Source: WYEN01 sp049976205
GTDB lineage: Archaea > Thermoproteota > Thermoprotei_A > Sulfolobales > AG1
NCBI GenBank assembly: GCA_049976205.1
Contig: JBMFIR010000001.1
Span: 59,238 to 123,237 of the forward strand
Direction of reading: 5' to 3'
DNA: 64,000 nt
Part shown: positions 34,727 to 43,354 of the stretch, one piece after another
Layout of the letters: each line of letters begins with the position of its first letter
Numbering within the stretch: position 1 is the first letter of the stretch
Notes under the pieces: model-generated
What the model saw: only the letters and a program-made list of their open reading frames with translations
What the model was told of the DNA's origin: nothing
Databases searched by the model: none
Program-made: the position numbers and the translations under genes

Positions 34727-35353
34727 ATGAAGTTCATGGTTATGATAACCGGTGCTTCTGGGACAATTTATGGGCTAAGATTAATAGAGGTATTAAATAG
34801 ATCAGGTTATTATGTCGAGACGATCTATAGTGAAGAGAGTATTTTAGTCTCTGATCTTGAATGTCTGAATAGAGAAGACTTTAAAAGATTCCTTAGTAAA
34901 TACTCTAAGAAGCATTATAAGAGTAATGAAATAGAAGCTCCCCCTAGCTCAAGTAGCTATCTTTATGATTTCGAGGGATTTATTGTTGCTCCAGCATCTC
35001 TTAATACAATAGCTAAGGCTGCACATGGTATTACTGATAACTTAATCAACAGAGTTATTGCAAATGCTCTTAGACTAAGAAAGAAAGTTGTATTTCTCGT
35101 TAGAGAAACGCCTCTAGGCGTTATAGAGCTAAAGAATCTTCTCATACTAGCTGAGGCAGGAGCTTATATAGTTCCTGCTTCACCAGGTTTCTATCATAAT
35201 CCTAGTAGTATAATGGATCTGGTAGATTTTATAGTAGGTAAAATACTTGATCTATTTATTATAAAACATGATCTCTATAAGAGGTGGGAGGGATTCAGTA
35301 GAGGTCGAGATCTTTGCCGTAGTGCTTTTTCAGATGATCTCTTAGTCTCCTAG
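34727..35353 (+). CDS. ubiX: UbiX/Pad1-like flavin prenyltransferase
   Basis: Attaches dimethylallyl to FMN to make the cofactor of UbiD decarboxylases. The FMN-binding MITGASGTIYG is at residues 5-15; GFIVAPASLNTIAKAAHGI and RETPLGVIELKNLL...AEAGAYIVPASPGFY match the family. I start at ATG 34727, since GAGGAGGTGA lies about six bases upstream; a longer frame to 34664 would add 21 unrelated residues. The last 20 residues lie beyond the conserved core and overlap the convergent Cys-rich gene by 59 bp. No ubiD is present in the window. Confidence 0.9.
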   Translation: MKFMVMITGASGTIYGLRLIEVLNRSGYYVETIYSEESILVSDLECLNREDFKRFLSKYSKKHYKSNEIEAPPSSSSYLYDFEGFIVAPASLNTIAKAAHGITDNLINRVIANALRLRKKVVFLVRETPLGVIELKNLLILAEAGAYIVPASPGFYHNPSSIMDLVDFIVGKILDLFIIKHDLYKRWEGFSRGRDLCRSAFSDDLLVS

Positions 35354-35789
35354 CCTCTCTCTCCTCCTGATCTAACTCTCTGAACATATCACCAGATGTT
35401 TTCTTCTTTTCTCTCTCAATCGCATACAAACATCTGTTCCCTGGCAACAAATATCTCTTCTCGCAGAATGCATACTGACATGCCCCTGCTATGCACTGAT
35501 CCCCGACCCAATTGCAGAAGGCGATTATCTTGGTTCCTGCTCCTGCTCCGATGGTTTTATATGTTAATGCTCTCTTAGCACACCTGAAGTATGGGCACAG
35601 AGGATTGCAGTATATCCCAATGGGTTTAGGTTCTATCTCGCCTTCTCTTATATGAACTCTCTCTGCTACCTCTCTATGCGGTCTTCCTCTATCTGAAAAA
35701 TCTCTTCTAGGATCTCTTCTAGGGACGTCAAGGGATTTGTCTCTCTCATCTCTTTTACTCAAAGCGATCTCCTCTAAAACTTGATCCAT
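35295..35789 (-). CDS. Cys-rich protein coupled to tRNA endonuclease gene
   Basis: 164 residues. A charged, Arg/Asp/Glu-rich, probably disordered N-terminus (1-55) is followed by a compact Cys-rich core with eight Cys (YCNPLCPYFRC, FCNW, QCIAGACQYAFC, RC) suited to two zinc or Fe-S sites, then a basic helical tail. I recognise no named family; it looks like a crenarchaea-restricted protein. Its start overlaps the end of the endA gene by 16 bp on the same strand, suggesting translational coupling and perhaps RNA binding. Confidence 0.7.
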   Translation of the reverse strand: MDQVLEEIALSKRDERDKSLDVPRRDPRRDFSDRGRPHREVAERVHIREGEIEPKPIGIYCNPLCPYFRCAKRALTYKTIGAGAGTKIIAFCNWVGDQCIAGACQYAFCEKRYLLPGNRCLYAIEREKKKTSGDMFRELDQEEREARRLRDHLKKHYGKDLDLY

Positions 35790-36319
35790 CCAAATGAAAC
35801 ATATCTAATACTATCTCCTTCAACAATTGCAAAAACCATTGTTTTTCTAACGCTATGACTCAGTCTACCGACTCTAACAATGTGTATGGGATTAATATAT
35901 TCTTCGTATCTATAGACCTGAACGAGATATGGAGCATGCTCAAGCCCAGGCCCTTTTTCGTATACTGCGAAATCAACACCGTATTTCATGCCAGATCTCA
36001 CAACAAACCCTTTGTCTCTTAGATCTCTATAAACTATATAGACCTCTTTAAATCTTGGGTCTTGCTCTAAAGCATATTCAATAAGTTTATCACATGAAAC
36101 CTCGTGAGAACCTATCTTAGGTCTAGCTAAGCTCTTCTCGCAGAGATAAACTGTTTCGAGAAGAGATAATTCTAATGGACCCTTATACCTCTCCCCAGGC
36201 TTAGGTTTTTTAATACCAAATGGTTTTCCTATAAAGTGTTTAGAGTATAGAGTATTCACAGCTTCTTCATCAAAAATTAATGCTTTACCTCCTATAACAA
36301 TTACCTCATTGCTACTCAT
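35774..36319 (-). CDS. endA: tRNA-splicing endonuclease subunit
   Basis: Cuts BHB structures in precursor tRNAs. The catalytic domain near the C-terminus contains the Tyr-His-Lys triad: YGVDFAVYEKGPGLEHAPYLVQV (read in two parts; Tyr and His) and SHSVRKTMVFAI (Lys). Length of about 181 residues matches the catalytic subunit of crenarchaeal heterotetramers, whose structural partner is encoded elsewhere. I start at ATG 36319 (MSSNEV); an upstream TTG at 36367 would add 16 hydrophobic residues. The broad-specificity crenarchaeal form fits the variable-loop intron and half tRNA seen in this window. Confidence 0.92.
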   Translation of the reverse strand: MSSNEVIVIGGKALIFDEEAVNTLYSKHFIGKPFGIKKPKPGERYKGPLELSLLETVYLCEKSLARPKIGSHEVSCDKLIEYALEQDPRFKEVYIVYRDLRDKGFVVRSGMKYGVDFAVYEKGPGLEHAPYLVQVYRYEEYINPIHIVRVGRLSHSVRKTMVFAIVEGDSIRYVSFGWIKF

Positions 36320-36380
36320 GATTTTTCTCTGTAATAATATACTTGAAATTAATAATATATTTCTCAATAACTATAAGTAG

Positions 36381-37337
36381 GTGCGTAAATTGGGGGTTTT
36401 AGACCAGTTAAGTAGTGAAATATCTGATATAGTTGGGTTAGTCAAAGATTCTGTCTTAATGATTATTTACGAGAAAATAGATATACTAGACATAATTGGT
36501 TTAACTCAACCTGTTAAGGGCGTAGGTTCAGGATTCGTTATAGGAGAGAAATTGGCTGTGACTAATGCTCACGTTGTCGGTGATGCTAAAAGCATTAAGA
36601 TAGTCTATCCAGATGGTGAGCAAGGAGTCGGAAACGTAATTGCGAGAGACCCTACGAGAGACTTAGCGCTTGTAGCAATAGATAGAAGAGATATTAAACC
36701 TATTAAAATGGGCGACTCAGATAAACTAAGGGCAGGAGAATTTGTTTTAGCAATAGGTTCTCCTCTAGGTCTACCAGGTCCCTCGGTATCTCTGGGAGTA
36801 GTAAGCGCGTTGGGGAGAACTATAGTAGGCGGTCAAGGAGAAATTGTTTTAGAAGATCTGATTCAAACAGACGCAGCAATTAATCCTGGAAATAGTGGTG
36901 GACCCCTAGTTAATTTGGCTGGGGAAGCGGTGGGAATAGCCACTGCTATAATACCCTATGCACAAGGTATCGGTTTCGCTATCCCCATAAATCACGTGAA
37001 GAGATTTGTTCATATAATATCTGTATTCGGTAGACCTGTTAGAGCATGGATCGGTGTATACGTGGCTCAATTAACTCCTGAAACGGCTAAGAGCATGAGA
37101 CTAAATATCAGGAAAGGCGTTGTAGTGGTGAGAGTTCTTCCTGGCACACCTGCTTATGCGAAAGGTATCAGAAACGGGGATATAATAATTAAGGCAGGAG
37201 ATATTGAGACAGCTACACCAATAGATCTTAGAAGAGCTATAGAAGATAATATAGATAAAGGAGAGATAGAGCTAGAGATCATAAGAAGAGGGGATAGATA
37301 CAGAATAATTGTGCCAATATACATAGAAGAACTCTGA
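36381..37337 (+). CDS. HtrA/Deg-type serine protease with PDZ domain
   Basis: Trypsin-fold quality-control protease. The catalytic triad is His64 in NAHVVG, Asp94 in TRDLALV and Ser172 in NPGNSGGP, followed by one PDZ domain (about 215-310: AWIGVYVAQL, GVVVVRVLPGTPAYAKGIRNGD). Length of 318 residues is normal for a one-PDZ form. There is no signal peptide or membrane helix, so a cytoplasmic location is inferred, unlike most bacterial Deg proteins. The start is GTG 36381 (TTG 36390 is possible). It is divergent from endA, with 61 bp between starts. Confidence 0.9.
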   Translation: MRKLGVLDQLSSEISDIVGLVKDSVLMIIYEKIDILDIIGLTQPVKGVGSGFVIGEKLAVTNAHVVGDAKSIKIVYPDGEQGVGNVIARDPTRDLALVAIDRRDIKPIKMGDSDKLRAGEFVLAIGSPLGLPGPSVSLGVVSALGRTIVGGQGEIVLEDLIQTDAAINPGNSGGPLVNLAGEAVGIATAIIPYAQGIGFAIPINHVKRFVHIISVFGRPVRAWIGVYVAQLTPETAKSMRLNIRKGVVVVRVLPGTPAYAKGIRNGDIIIKAGDIETATPIDLRRAIEDNIDKGEIELEIIRRGDRYRIIVPIYIEEL

Positions 37338-37379
37338 AACAATACTCTTAAAATAAATGAGTATTAAAGATATTAGTAG

Positions 37380-37454
37380 GGGCCCGTAGTCTAGCCTGGT
37401 TAGGACGCCGCCCTCACACGGCGGAGGTCCGGGGTTCAAGTCCCCGCGGGCCCA
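37380..37454 (+). tRNA. tRNA-Val(CAC)
   Basis: Acceptor GGGCCCG pairs with CGGGCCC; discriminator A at 37454. Anticodon stem CCGCC/GGCGG with loop CT-CAC-AC; T arm CGGGG-TTCAAGT-CCCCG. It is 75 nt long with no intron and no encoded CCA. It decodes GUG. A box A-like CTTAAAATA lies about 30 bases upstream. Confidence 0.96.
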
Positions 37455-37673
37455 TTAATACAATAATATAAAACCCCCACATATTTTGGGAATGTTTTAC
37501 CGATTCTTGATCATCTCTTTATTGACGCATATGTGTATACTTCACTAATTTATTTATTTGATCCGCTTTTTGTTTATATTATCACAAAACGTGATCTAGA
37601 TCATTTTTTCAAAGAGCATATATAAATGTGAACATAATAAATATATAATCTAGACTTTTGAGGTGACCTCATT

Positions 37674-39008
37674 TTGAGAAGTATGCTCATTATTAGGATA
37701 ATAATGGGAATAGCACTAATACTTGTATTAATGATTTCCACTAATTCAATAAATACTTCATATAAGGATGATCATATGAACTCTCAGAGAATCTTACACG
37801 ATAATAGCATTATGTTTATAGGAAGTGATAAATTTGTTTCATTTAGCGACACAGAGGTTCATTTCTACCTCGATAAAACGATTATATACGAAGATCCGAG
37901 AGACAGTATTAAGGCTACTATTTGTTGGAAGAATCTACCGCCCCCATTACAGGATATGTTCCTATACTACAAATTCTATATAGTTGAGATAAACTCTAGA
38001 ATAGTAATTACTGAGAAAATTATTTTCGCAAATTATATAAACTCATCCTATGGCTGCCTAGATCTAGATATTCATTACTTAATGAATCTATATGATATAA
38101 ACTACATAATTGTCTCCGGAACATGGGTCGCTGTAATAGATACATTTGCTGGATCCATAGCCTCAGTAGAGAGATACAATGTTCAAGTTATTGATAAATA
38201 CAGCATCGCTGATATTATTGATGTGAGCTATAACTCTACCCAAGACACTGTTATAGTAAGATTCTCTAAGGATCTATCTAATGCGCTTTTACTGTACAGA
38301 ATCATTACATATGATATTAATAAGAGTGTAATAAGATCTGTTGGAGAAAAACCCTTCTGGGCTCCACTATGGTTCAACGGATCGTTTGTCTCCTTAGATA
38401 TTCCTGGAGACCCAGATCCTAGAGAATATCAAGTAGAAGCTTACCTCCAGAAAAGAGGGATCAAAAATTACACATTCTATATCGAAGTAAGCAGTAATCA
38501 ATTCACGAATACCACCACAATTATTACGACAGAAACCTTAACGAATACTATATCCACACTTACTTTAACTGCAACAGATACTATGACTAAAACAATTTAT
38601 AAAACAACTACTGTATTTTTAAATACCACAATAACATTGACAGAAATACTTAACACATACTCACTTATAACAACAACTCATTACCTCATTAAAAGATCAA
38701 CCGAGACATTAATAACGATACTCAATAATACACTAACATCATTCACAACATTGATATACACAGCAATTCTAAATCTAATCACGTTAATAACTAAAAGAGA
38801 TATTCGCACATTGACTATTCCAGAAACCTTAACTCATAAAACTACTATACCAATTGAGAGAACCATTACACAAGTGAGCATTAGCATCCACAGAGAAACG
38901 ACAGAGATTCATGAAAGTAATATTATGCCTATAATAGGTATTTCTCCAATACTAGTTCTACTAGGAATAGCAATGGGTCTATTGATTATGAAGAAATATA
39001 GGAAATAA
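37674..39008 (+). CDS. Thr-rich membrane-anchored surface protein
   Basis: 444 residues. An N-terminal signal or anchor helix (about 4-20) leads to a globular extracellular part with N-glycosylation sites, then a stalk from about residue 283 to 405 dominated by Thr, Ile and Leu in short repeats (for example ETLTNTISTLTLTATDTMTKT split across 290-310). A C-terminal membrane helix (IGISPILVLLGIAMGLLIM, about 421-439) and a basic tail follow. Such Thr-rich stalks are common in crenarchaeal S-layer-associated proteins and binding proteins. It starts at TTG 37674 with GGTGA seven bases upstream. Ligand unknown. Confidence 0.7.
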   Translation: MRSMLIIRIIMGIALILVLMISTNSINTSYKDDHMNSQRILHDNSIMFIGSDKFVSFSDTEVHFYLDKTIIYEDPRDSIKATICWKNLPPPLQDMFLYYKFYIVEINSRIVITEKIIFANYINSSYGCLDLDIHYLMNLYDINYIIVSGTWVAVIDTFAGSIASVERYNVQVIDKYSIADIIDVSYNSTQDTVIVRFSKDLSNALLLYRIITYDINKSVIRSVGEKPFWAPLWFNGSFVSLDIPGDPDPREYQVEAYLQKRGIKNYTFYIEVSSNQFTNTTTIITTETLTNTISTLTLTATDTMTKTIYKTTTVFLNTTITLTEILNTYSLITTTHYLIKRSTETLITILNNTLTSFTTLIYTAILNLITLITKRDIRTLTIPETLTHKTTIPIERTITQVSISIHRETTEIHESNIMPIIGISPILVLLGIAMGLLIMKKYRK

Positions 39009-39056
39009 TAGGAAATAATTGATTATGATTTTATCTCTTAAATAATTTTAATGAAT

Positions 39057-39752
39057 CTATTCTTTTTTAAAGAAATGATCCAGAAATACAACATGTTTTA
39101 TTCCACTTATGTATTTGAATATTTCTCCAGAAATTAGAGACTTTGCTAACTGAAGATCTTCTGCGTATAGTACCTCTTCCGGTGTATCTATCTCTACTTT
39201 AGCCTCCTCCTTAAATATTCTAACAATAACTTTATCCTCCGGCAAATTTCTCATTCTCCTCAATACTAGGTACTTAACTCTCTCGATATCGTCATCAATT
39301 TTCTTTACTATCTTGTATTTAAACACTAAAGTTTTTCCGGCTAAGGGGTGGTTAAAGTCTACAACAACTCTGCCACCAGAGATACTTCTCACTACACCAA
39401 CCGCGTTTCCTATCTCAATTACTTTACCAATCTCAGGCACAATATTTTGTCTAACTAATTCTCTTAGACTAAAGATCTTTATTTTATTAGGATCTCTCTC
39501 ACCATAGGCTTTAGAAGGCTCTATATCCACTTCTTTTTCGACGCCAATCTCAGAACTCATTAATGCTTCTTCGAATCCTTTTACATATCTACCTTCGCCA
39601 ATAATCACTAGACGAGGTCTGTAGATCTCTCCCTCTTTATATATCCCCTTCTCTTTAGCTACATTCTCAATTGTTGTTTCTATGAGCTCATTAGTCTCTT
39701 TTATGTATAGCGAGTAGTCTACTAAGATAAAATCTCCTTCTCTAAGAGCCAT
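39057..39752 (-). CDS. FKBP-type peptidyl-prolyl isomerase (SlyD-like)
   Basis: Chaperone and prolyl isomerase. The FKBP part (FILVDYSLYIKETNELIETT; LVIIGEGRYVKGFEEAL; EPSKAYGERD) is interrupted by an inserted-flap domain (VRSISGGRVVVDFNHPLAGKTLVF in parts), as in archaeal and SlyD proteins, and a C-terminal domain of about 90 residues follows, typical of the long archaeal form. I start at ATG 39752 (MALREGD); GTG 39767 would add five residues. No His-rich tail is present. Confidence 0.9.
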   Translation of the reverse strand: MALREGDFILVDYSLYIKETNELIETTIENVAKEKGIYKEGEIYRPRLVIIGEGRYVKGFEEALMSSEIGVEKEVDIEPSKAYGERDPNKIKIFSLRELVRQNIVPEIGKVIEIGNAVGVVRSISGGRVVVDFNHPLAGKTLVFKYKIVKKIDDDIERVKYLVLRRMRNLPEDKVIVRIFKEEAKVEIDTPEEVLYAEDLQLAKSLISGEIFKYISGIKHVVFLDHFFKKE

Positions 39753-39875
39753 AGTTTTATTTATCACCTCAGTAAAATTATTTTGAGAGCTTTAAAGAAA
39801 TTTTTAATTAGTCATGGCTCCAAACTCAATCCTTAGATAAATAGGATGCTCTGAATAATTGTTTATGGAGTTAGT

Positions 39876-40604
39876 ATGGAAAAGAATCTTATGCAGGAAA
39901 TAGGTGAGAGATTAAGAAAATACATAATGAATATGGCACTAACTTTAGAAGTAGCTAAAAAGAATTTCACCGGCGATAAGAGAGCTAGAGAAGTATTAGA
40001 TGAAGTTGAGAGATATTATCAAGACGCGAAGTATTACTATGACAAAGGAGATTATGTTACAGGGTTAGTAGCGATTTCATACGCTGAGGGTTTATTAGAT
40101 GCTCTTAAAGCACTTGGTTATACATATTTTGATTGGAGGAGATTATTTGAGGAGAAAAAAGTTTTTGTTGGGGGAACATTCGATATTATTCATCCAGGTC
40201 ATATATATCTTCTGAGAGAAGCTTCTAGGTTAGGTAAGGTTTATGTGGTTGTTTCTAGAGATATTAATGCGACACGTTATAAAGGTAGAGAACCTGTGAA
40301 TCCTGAAAATTGGAGGTTGGAAATTATATCATCTATAAGATATGTCTACAAATCATATTTAGGAGATCCTGAGGATCCTCTAAAGATGGTTGAGATGATT
40401 AAGCCTGATATTATTTTACTAGGACCTGATCAAATATTTAGAGAAGAGGATCTTAGGAGAGAACTTAGGCAAAGAGGTTTAGAGAGTGTAGAGATTATTA
40501 GATTACCCGAGAGATTACCAGATTACTCATCACTCGGAGTTATTAGAAAAATACTAGACAGATACTGTATTAAGCAGGATCAGTGCACTAATACTCACAA
40601 ATAA
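39876..40604 (+). CDS. DUF357 domain fused to cytidylyltransferase-like nucleotidyltransferase
   Basis: Residues 1-88 form a helical DUF357 domain (ADKYYYDKGDYVTGLVAISYAEGLLDALKALG-like, quoted from memory of the pattern; here YYYDKGDYVTGLVAISYAEG). Residues 94-240 form a HxGH-type nucleotidyltransferase: VFVGGTFDIIHPGHIYLLREA with the His-Pro-Gly-His site, then ISSIRYVYKSYLGD. Archaeal relatives include RibL-type FAD synthetases and phosphopantetheine adenylyltransferases; FAD synthesis would suit the ribB/ribC genes at 62-63 kb, but the substrate is not determined by sequence alone. Confidence 0.8.
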   Translation: MEKNLMQEIGERLRKYIMNMALTLEVAKKNFTGDKRAREVLDEVERYYQDAKYYYDKGDYVTGLVAISYAEGLLDALKALGYTYFDWRRLFEEKKVFVGGTFDIIHPGHIYLLREASRLGKVYVVVSRDINATRYKGREPVNPENWRLEIISSIRYVYKSYLGDPEDPLKMVEMIKPDIILLGPDQIFREEDLRRELRQRGLESVEIIRLPERLPDYSSLGVIRKILDRYCIKQDQCTNTHK

Positions 40605-40625
40605 TTGTTTATTGTTTTTTAATAT

Positions 40626-41426
40626 TCATATATTAACACATTTATTATTTAAGAGACCTAGTTCTCTGAGATACTCCTCCTCCGTAAAGTATAGTTCTGC
40701 TGGGACTACTAAGATCTGAGGATATCTATTTGGTGGATTCATTATCAAATAATTAGCTTCTCCACCACATAACAATATATCACTCCCTATACTTACGGCT
40801 AAAACCAGATTCCTCGACGAGAATACTCTCCCCTTAAATTTTTCCTCTAGTGTAAGTAGTATCTCAATAGCCTCTCTAACACTCATAAAAACATTCTTTT
40901 CAGTATCTATATCTAAAAGAAATACTGTATGTAGATTCCTCGCGAGATTCTCTCTTAAAATTAGATACGGATACTCGCTTAATATATTGTCACGCGAAAA
41001 GGTTATTGTAGCTATTTTCCCAAGTCTATATATCATGAGACCTGAAGCTGCTAAAGCCACAGAAACAGAGTTGATCCCTGGGATATATCTGTATCTGTAT
41101 CCCTCGCGAATTACTCTAGAGACTATTGATATATGAGTTGTTGCTATTAGAGGATCTCCCCATGATCCCAAACAAGTATTCTTTCCTTCTCTGAGACTCT
41201 TTAAGATAATTTCACCACTTAGATCCTCAAGATCTCTTCTAGTTAATCTTATAGCTTTACGACCTATCAGCTTCTCAATTTCTAAAATATTTTCCTCGGG
41301 AGATATTGAGGTGTATTCTTCGTAGAAGAATATCTCGCATTCTTCAGAGAGAATTTCTAGTGCTTGAGAAGTTAGGTGCTTTGGTGTTGGTCCTAGACCT
41401 ATTAGATAGAAAGTAGGTTTTCTCAT
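40626..41426 (-). CDS. dph5: Diphthine synthase
   Basis: S-adenosylmethionine methyltransferase of diphthamide synthesis on elongation factor 2. MRKPTFYLIGLGPTPKHLT at the start, FYEEYTS, SWGDPLIATTH (the Gly-Asp-Pro SAM motif), PGINSVSVALAASGLMIYRLG and LLDIDTEKNVFMSVREA are the DphB/Dph5 pattern. Length of 266 residues is standard. A phosphodiesterase gene lies 10 bp upstream on the same strand, so the two are co-transcribed. Confidence 0.94.
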   Translation of the reverse strand: MRKPTFYLIGLGPTPKHLTSQALEILSEECEIFFYEEYTSISPEENILEIEKLIGRKAIRLTRRDLEDLSGEIILKSLREGKNTCLGSWGDPLIATTHISIVSRVIREGYRYRYIPGINSVSVALAASGLMIYRLGKIATITFSRDNILSEYPYLILRENLARNLHTVFLLDIDTEKNVFMSVREAIEILLTLEEKFKGRVFSSRNLVLAVSIGSDILLCGGEANYLIMNPPNRYPQILVVPAELYFTEEEYLRELGLLNNKCVNI

Positions 41427-41436
41427 ATTTATTCAT

Positions 41437-41973
41437 CTAGAGAGTAATTATTTCTACGGAAAGATCTTTTATATTCAGGATCGCGAGAGATGCTTTACCA
41501 CTTAATTTTCCATATAATTCACCAGGATTCAAAAGGAGTGTGTCTCGAATTATCCTAGAATCTATTATGTGAGTGTGTCCATAGAGAACTGCATCGTATT
41601 TACCTGATGATGCTAAGGCCTCAGCAAATTCTCTTGTTTCTTCTATAGATCCTTTCCCATGAATCATAAGAATCTTCTTACCCTCAATAATTAATTGGTG
41701 GGGTGGCTCATGGATCTCAGAATTATTATGTGAAGCAATTCTCATCATACCAAGTTTATCACCATCGTTATTTCCCAAAACAGCTATCACCCTAAAACCA
41801 TTAGACACAAATCTCAATAGAGTAAATGGGGACACAAAATCTCCTAAGTGAAGTATTGTTTTAATATCTCTTTTCTTCAGTATCTCTATGGCTTTAATAA
41901 CATTATCAAGATTATCATGAGAATCACTTAAAACAGCCACAAACTCCGATCCGACATCAACAAAGCTACTCAT
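41437..41973 (-). CDS. YfcE/MJ0936-type metallophosphodiesterase
   Basis: Small calcineurin-fold phosphodiesterase. Metal motifs are SDSHDN near 16, HLGDFV near 42, GNND near 67, IHGKG near 104 and GHTHIIDS near 132. Length of 178 residues matches the MJ0936 family, which hydrolyses bis-p-nitrophenyl phosphate in vitro; the natural substrate is not established. It precedes dph5 in one transcript and faces tRNA-Ser. Confidence 0.9.
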   Translation of the reverse strand: MSSFVDVGSEFVAVLSDSHDNLDNVIKAIEILKKRDIKTILHLGDFVSPFTLLRFVSNGFRVIAVLGNNDGDKLGMMRIASHNNSEIHEPPHQLIIEGKKILMIHGKGSIEETREFAEALASSGKYDAVLYGHTHIIDSRIIRDTLLLNPGELYGKLSGKASLAILNIKDLSVEIITL

Positions 41974-42058
41974 TCACCAACCCCATAGAATATGTTAGAG
42001 AAAACTTATAATATGAAGAGAAAATTTAATAAACCAATCATAACAATATTTACTAGGA

Positions 42059-42145
42059 GCCGGGGTCGCCTAGCCTGGTAGGGCGCCGGCCTGCTAAGCC
42101 GGTGGGGGAAACCCCGCGCGGGTTCAAATCCCGCCCCCGGCGCCA
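42059..42145 (+). tRNA. tRNA-Ser(GCT), CCA encoded
   Basis: Acceptor GCCGGGG (42059-42065) pairs with CCCCGGC (42135-42141); discriminator G then encoded CCA at 42143-42145. Anticodon stem CCGGC/GCCGG, loop CT-GCT-AA. The long variable arm TGGGGGAAACCCCGCG marks class II Ser. T arm GCGGG-TTCAAAT-CCCGC. No intron. It is the only tRNA here that encodes CCA. Confidence 0.96.
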
Positions 42146-42380
42146 TCACGTTTATCTCTCATGAAGACTCAGATACTTTAGCTCCGAAACTGTGTCATTA
42201 GCGTATTAATATGTTTATTTCTTTAAGATAATAAGTTTAGAAGTGTTATCGAGTCCCCGACCTCACCAGAATCTTTGTGTAATTTTATGAATAGTGCTAT
42301 AATTCTTTAGAAGATTGATAAAAAATGAGCATTTAATCACATAGATCTAGGAGTAATGTAGGCATAAAATATTCTCAATG

Positions 42381-42722
42381 TTATAAAACCTTAATCCTTC
42401 TCGCTATAATTAAGACAGCTGATACAACTAATAATACTAAGGCTATGGATGTGATGAGAGTGTTTATATTCAGACTCTCATTGGAGTCAGCTTTCGTAGT
42501 TGCCATAGTTCGAGTTTCAGTCTTCGTAGGCTCTGGACTTAATGTTTCAAGTGTCGGAATAGGCGCAGGTGGTATATAGGCGTTAAAAACTATTACTAAT
42601 GGTACTTCGCAATATTTCATCTCATCTCTAGTCCACTTAACCAATTCTTCTATTACCTCCCCGCTAGGTGGTTTAGCCGCTAAGGATAGTCCCACCACGA
42701 GATCTAAGCTAGCACCCAGCAA
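42381..42722 (-). CDS. C-terminal fragment of a frameshifted secreted, membrane-anchored protein
   Basis: 113 codons in the frame one base behind the next entry. It ends with a Pro/Thr-rich linker (PPAPIPTLETLSPEPTKTET) and a membrane helix (INTLITSIALVLLVVSAVLII) with a basic tail, a typical archaeal surface anchor. The apparent TTG start at 42722 directly follows a run of six G residues (minus strand, 42728-42723). A minus-one slip on GGGGGGT would join it to the upstream frame without a gap (EGG-LLGASLDL). I read it as part of one gene, not as an independent protein. Confidence 0.6.
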   Translation of the reverse strand: MLGASLDLVVGLSLAAKPPSGEVIEELVKWTRDEMKYCEVPLVIVFNAYIPPAPIPTLETLSPEPTKTETRTMATTKADSNESLNINTLITSIALVLLVVSAVLIIARRIKVL

Positions 42723-43354
42723 CCCCCCTCTAATAACCTCTTAATAGTATCTGGTGCATTCTCCTTTACTTTTCTAACAGCTCTCCTTAGAGCATAACCT
42801 GCTCCTATAACCTTATCAGGGTCTAGAGTGGTATAGACCTCCCATATTATAACCCTCGAAATATTATATTCTCTTAGAATATGTGATACAGTCTCAAGTG
42901 ATTCCCTAATCTTAGCTAGCTTAATGCCCTTATCTCTTAATTCTACACCACCAAGATACATGTATATACCTAGCACCTTAGGATCCCATTCAAAATAGTA
43001 CCTGAAATTTAGTCTTCCAACCCATCCAAAACTTCTAACACCAGCTCTCTCGAATTCTTCCTCAATGTTATCTGCCGTAGCGATTCTTTCTGCACTAAGC
43101 TTAGCAATGCTCTCTAGATCACCAGGTCTATACCATGAGGGTGGACCAACGTATCTGCTAATATTATATTTCTCTAAAATCACATTAAACCACGAAGCTT
43201 TAGACTCCTCTAGGTATATATAGTTTAGACCACAGTATCTTATAATTATGTCTGGTTCTCTTAGAACACGCCACACTATAGTAATATTCATATCATGAAC
43301 TTTAATCGTTTTAATAATATAGCTATCATCGATATTATCAGCTAAGATAATGCC
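42704..43354 (-). CDS. Middle fragment of the same frameshifted secreted protein
   Basis: The frame is open from 43354 (GIILADNIDDSYIIKTIKVHD) through Met at 43291 (MNITIVWRVLREPD) to the stop at 42704. The content is rich in aromatic and charged residues (GWVGRLNFRYYFEWDPKVLGIYMYLGG), resembling an extracellular carbohydrate- or peptide-binding domain, but I cannot name a family. It has no signal peptide of its own; one lies just upstream in another frame. Both junctions need a shift in the same direction (re-reading one base). Either a decaying gene, recoding, or assembly errors. Confidence 0.55.
   Translation of the reverse strand, partial: GIILADNIDDSYIIKTIKVHDMNITIVWRVLREPDIIIRYCGLNYIYLEESKASWFNVILEKYNISRYVGPPSWYRPGDLESIAKLSAERIATADNIEEEFERAGVRSFGWVGRLNFRYYFEWDPKVLGIYMYLGGVELRDKGIKLAKIRESLETVSHILREYNISRVIIWEVYTTLDPDKVIGAGYALRRAVRKVKENAPDTIKRLLEGGCWVLA

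Noticed and set aside
42085..42120. Extra bases between anticodon and T arms of tRNA-Ser as a possible intron
   Set aside because: They form the self-complementary long variable arm normal for class II tRNA-Ser.
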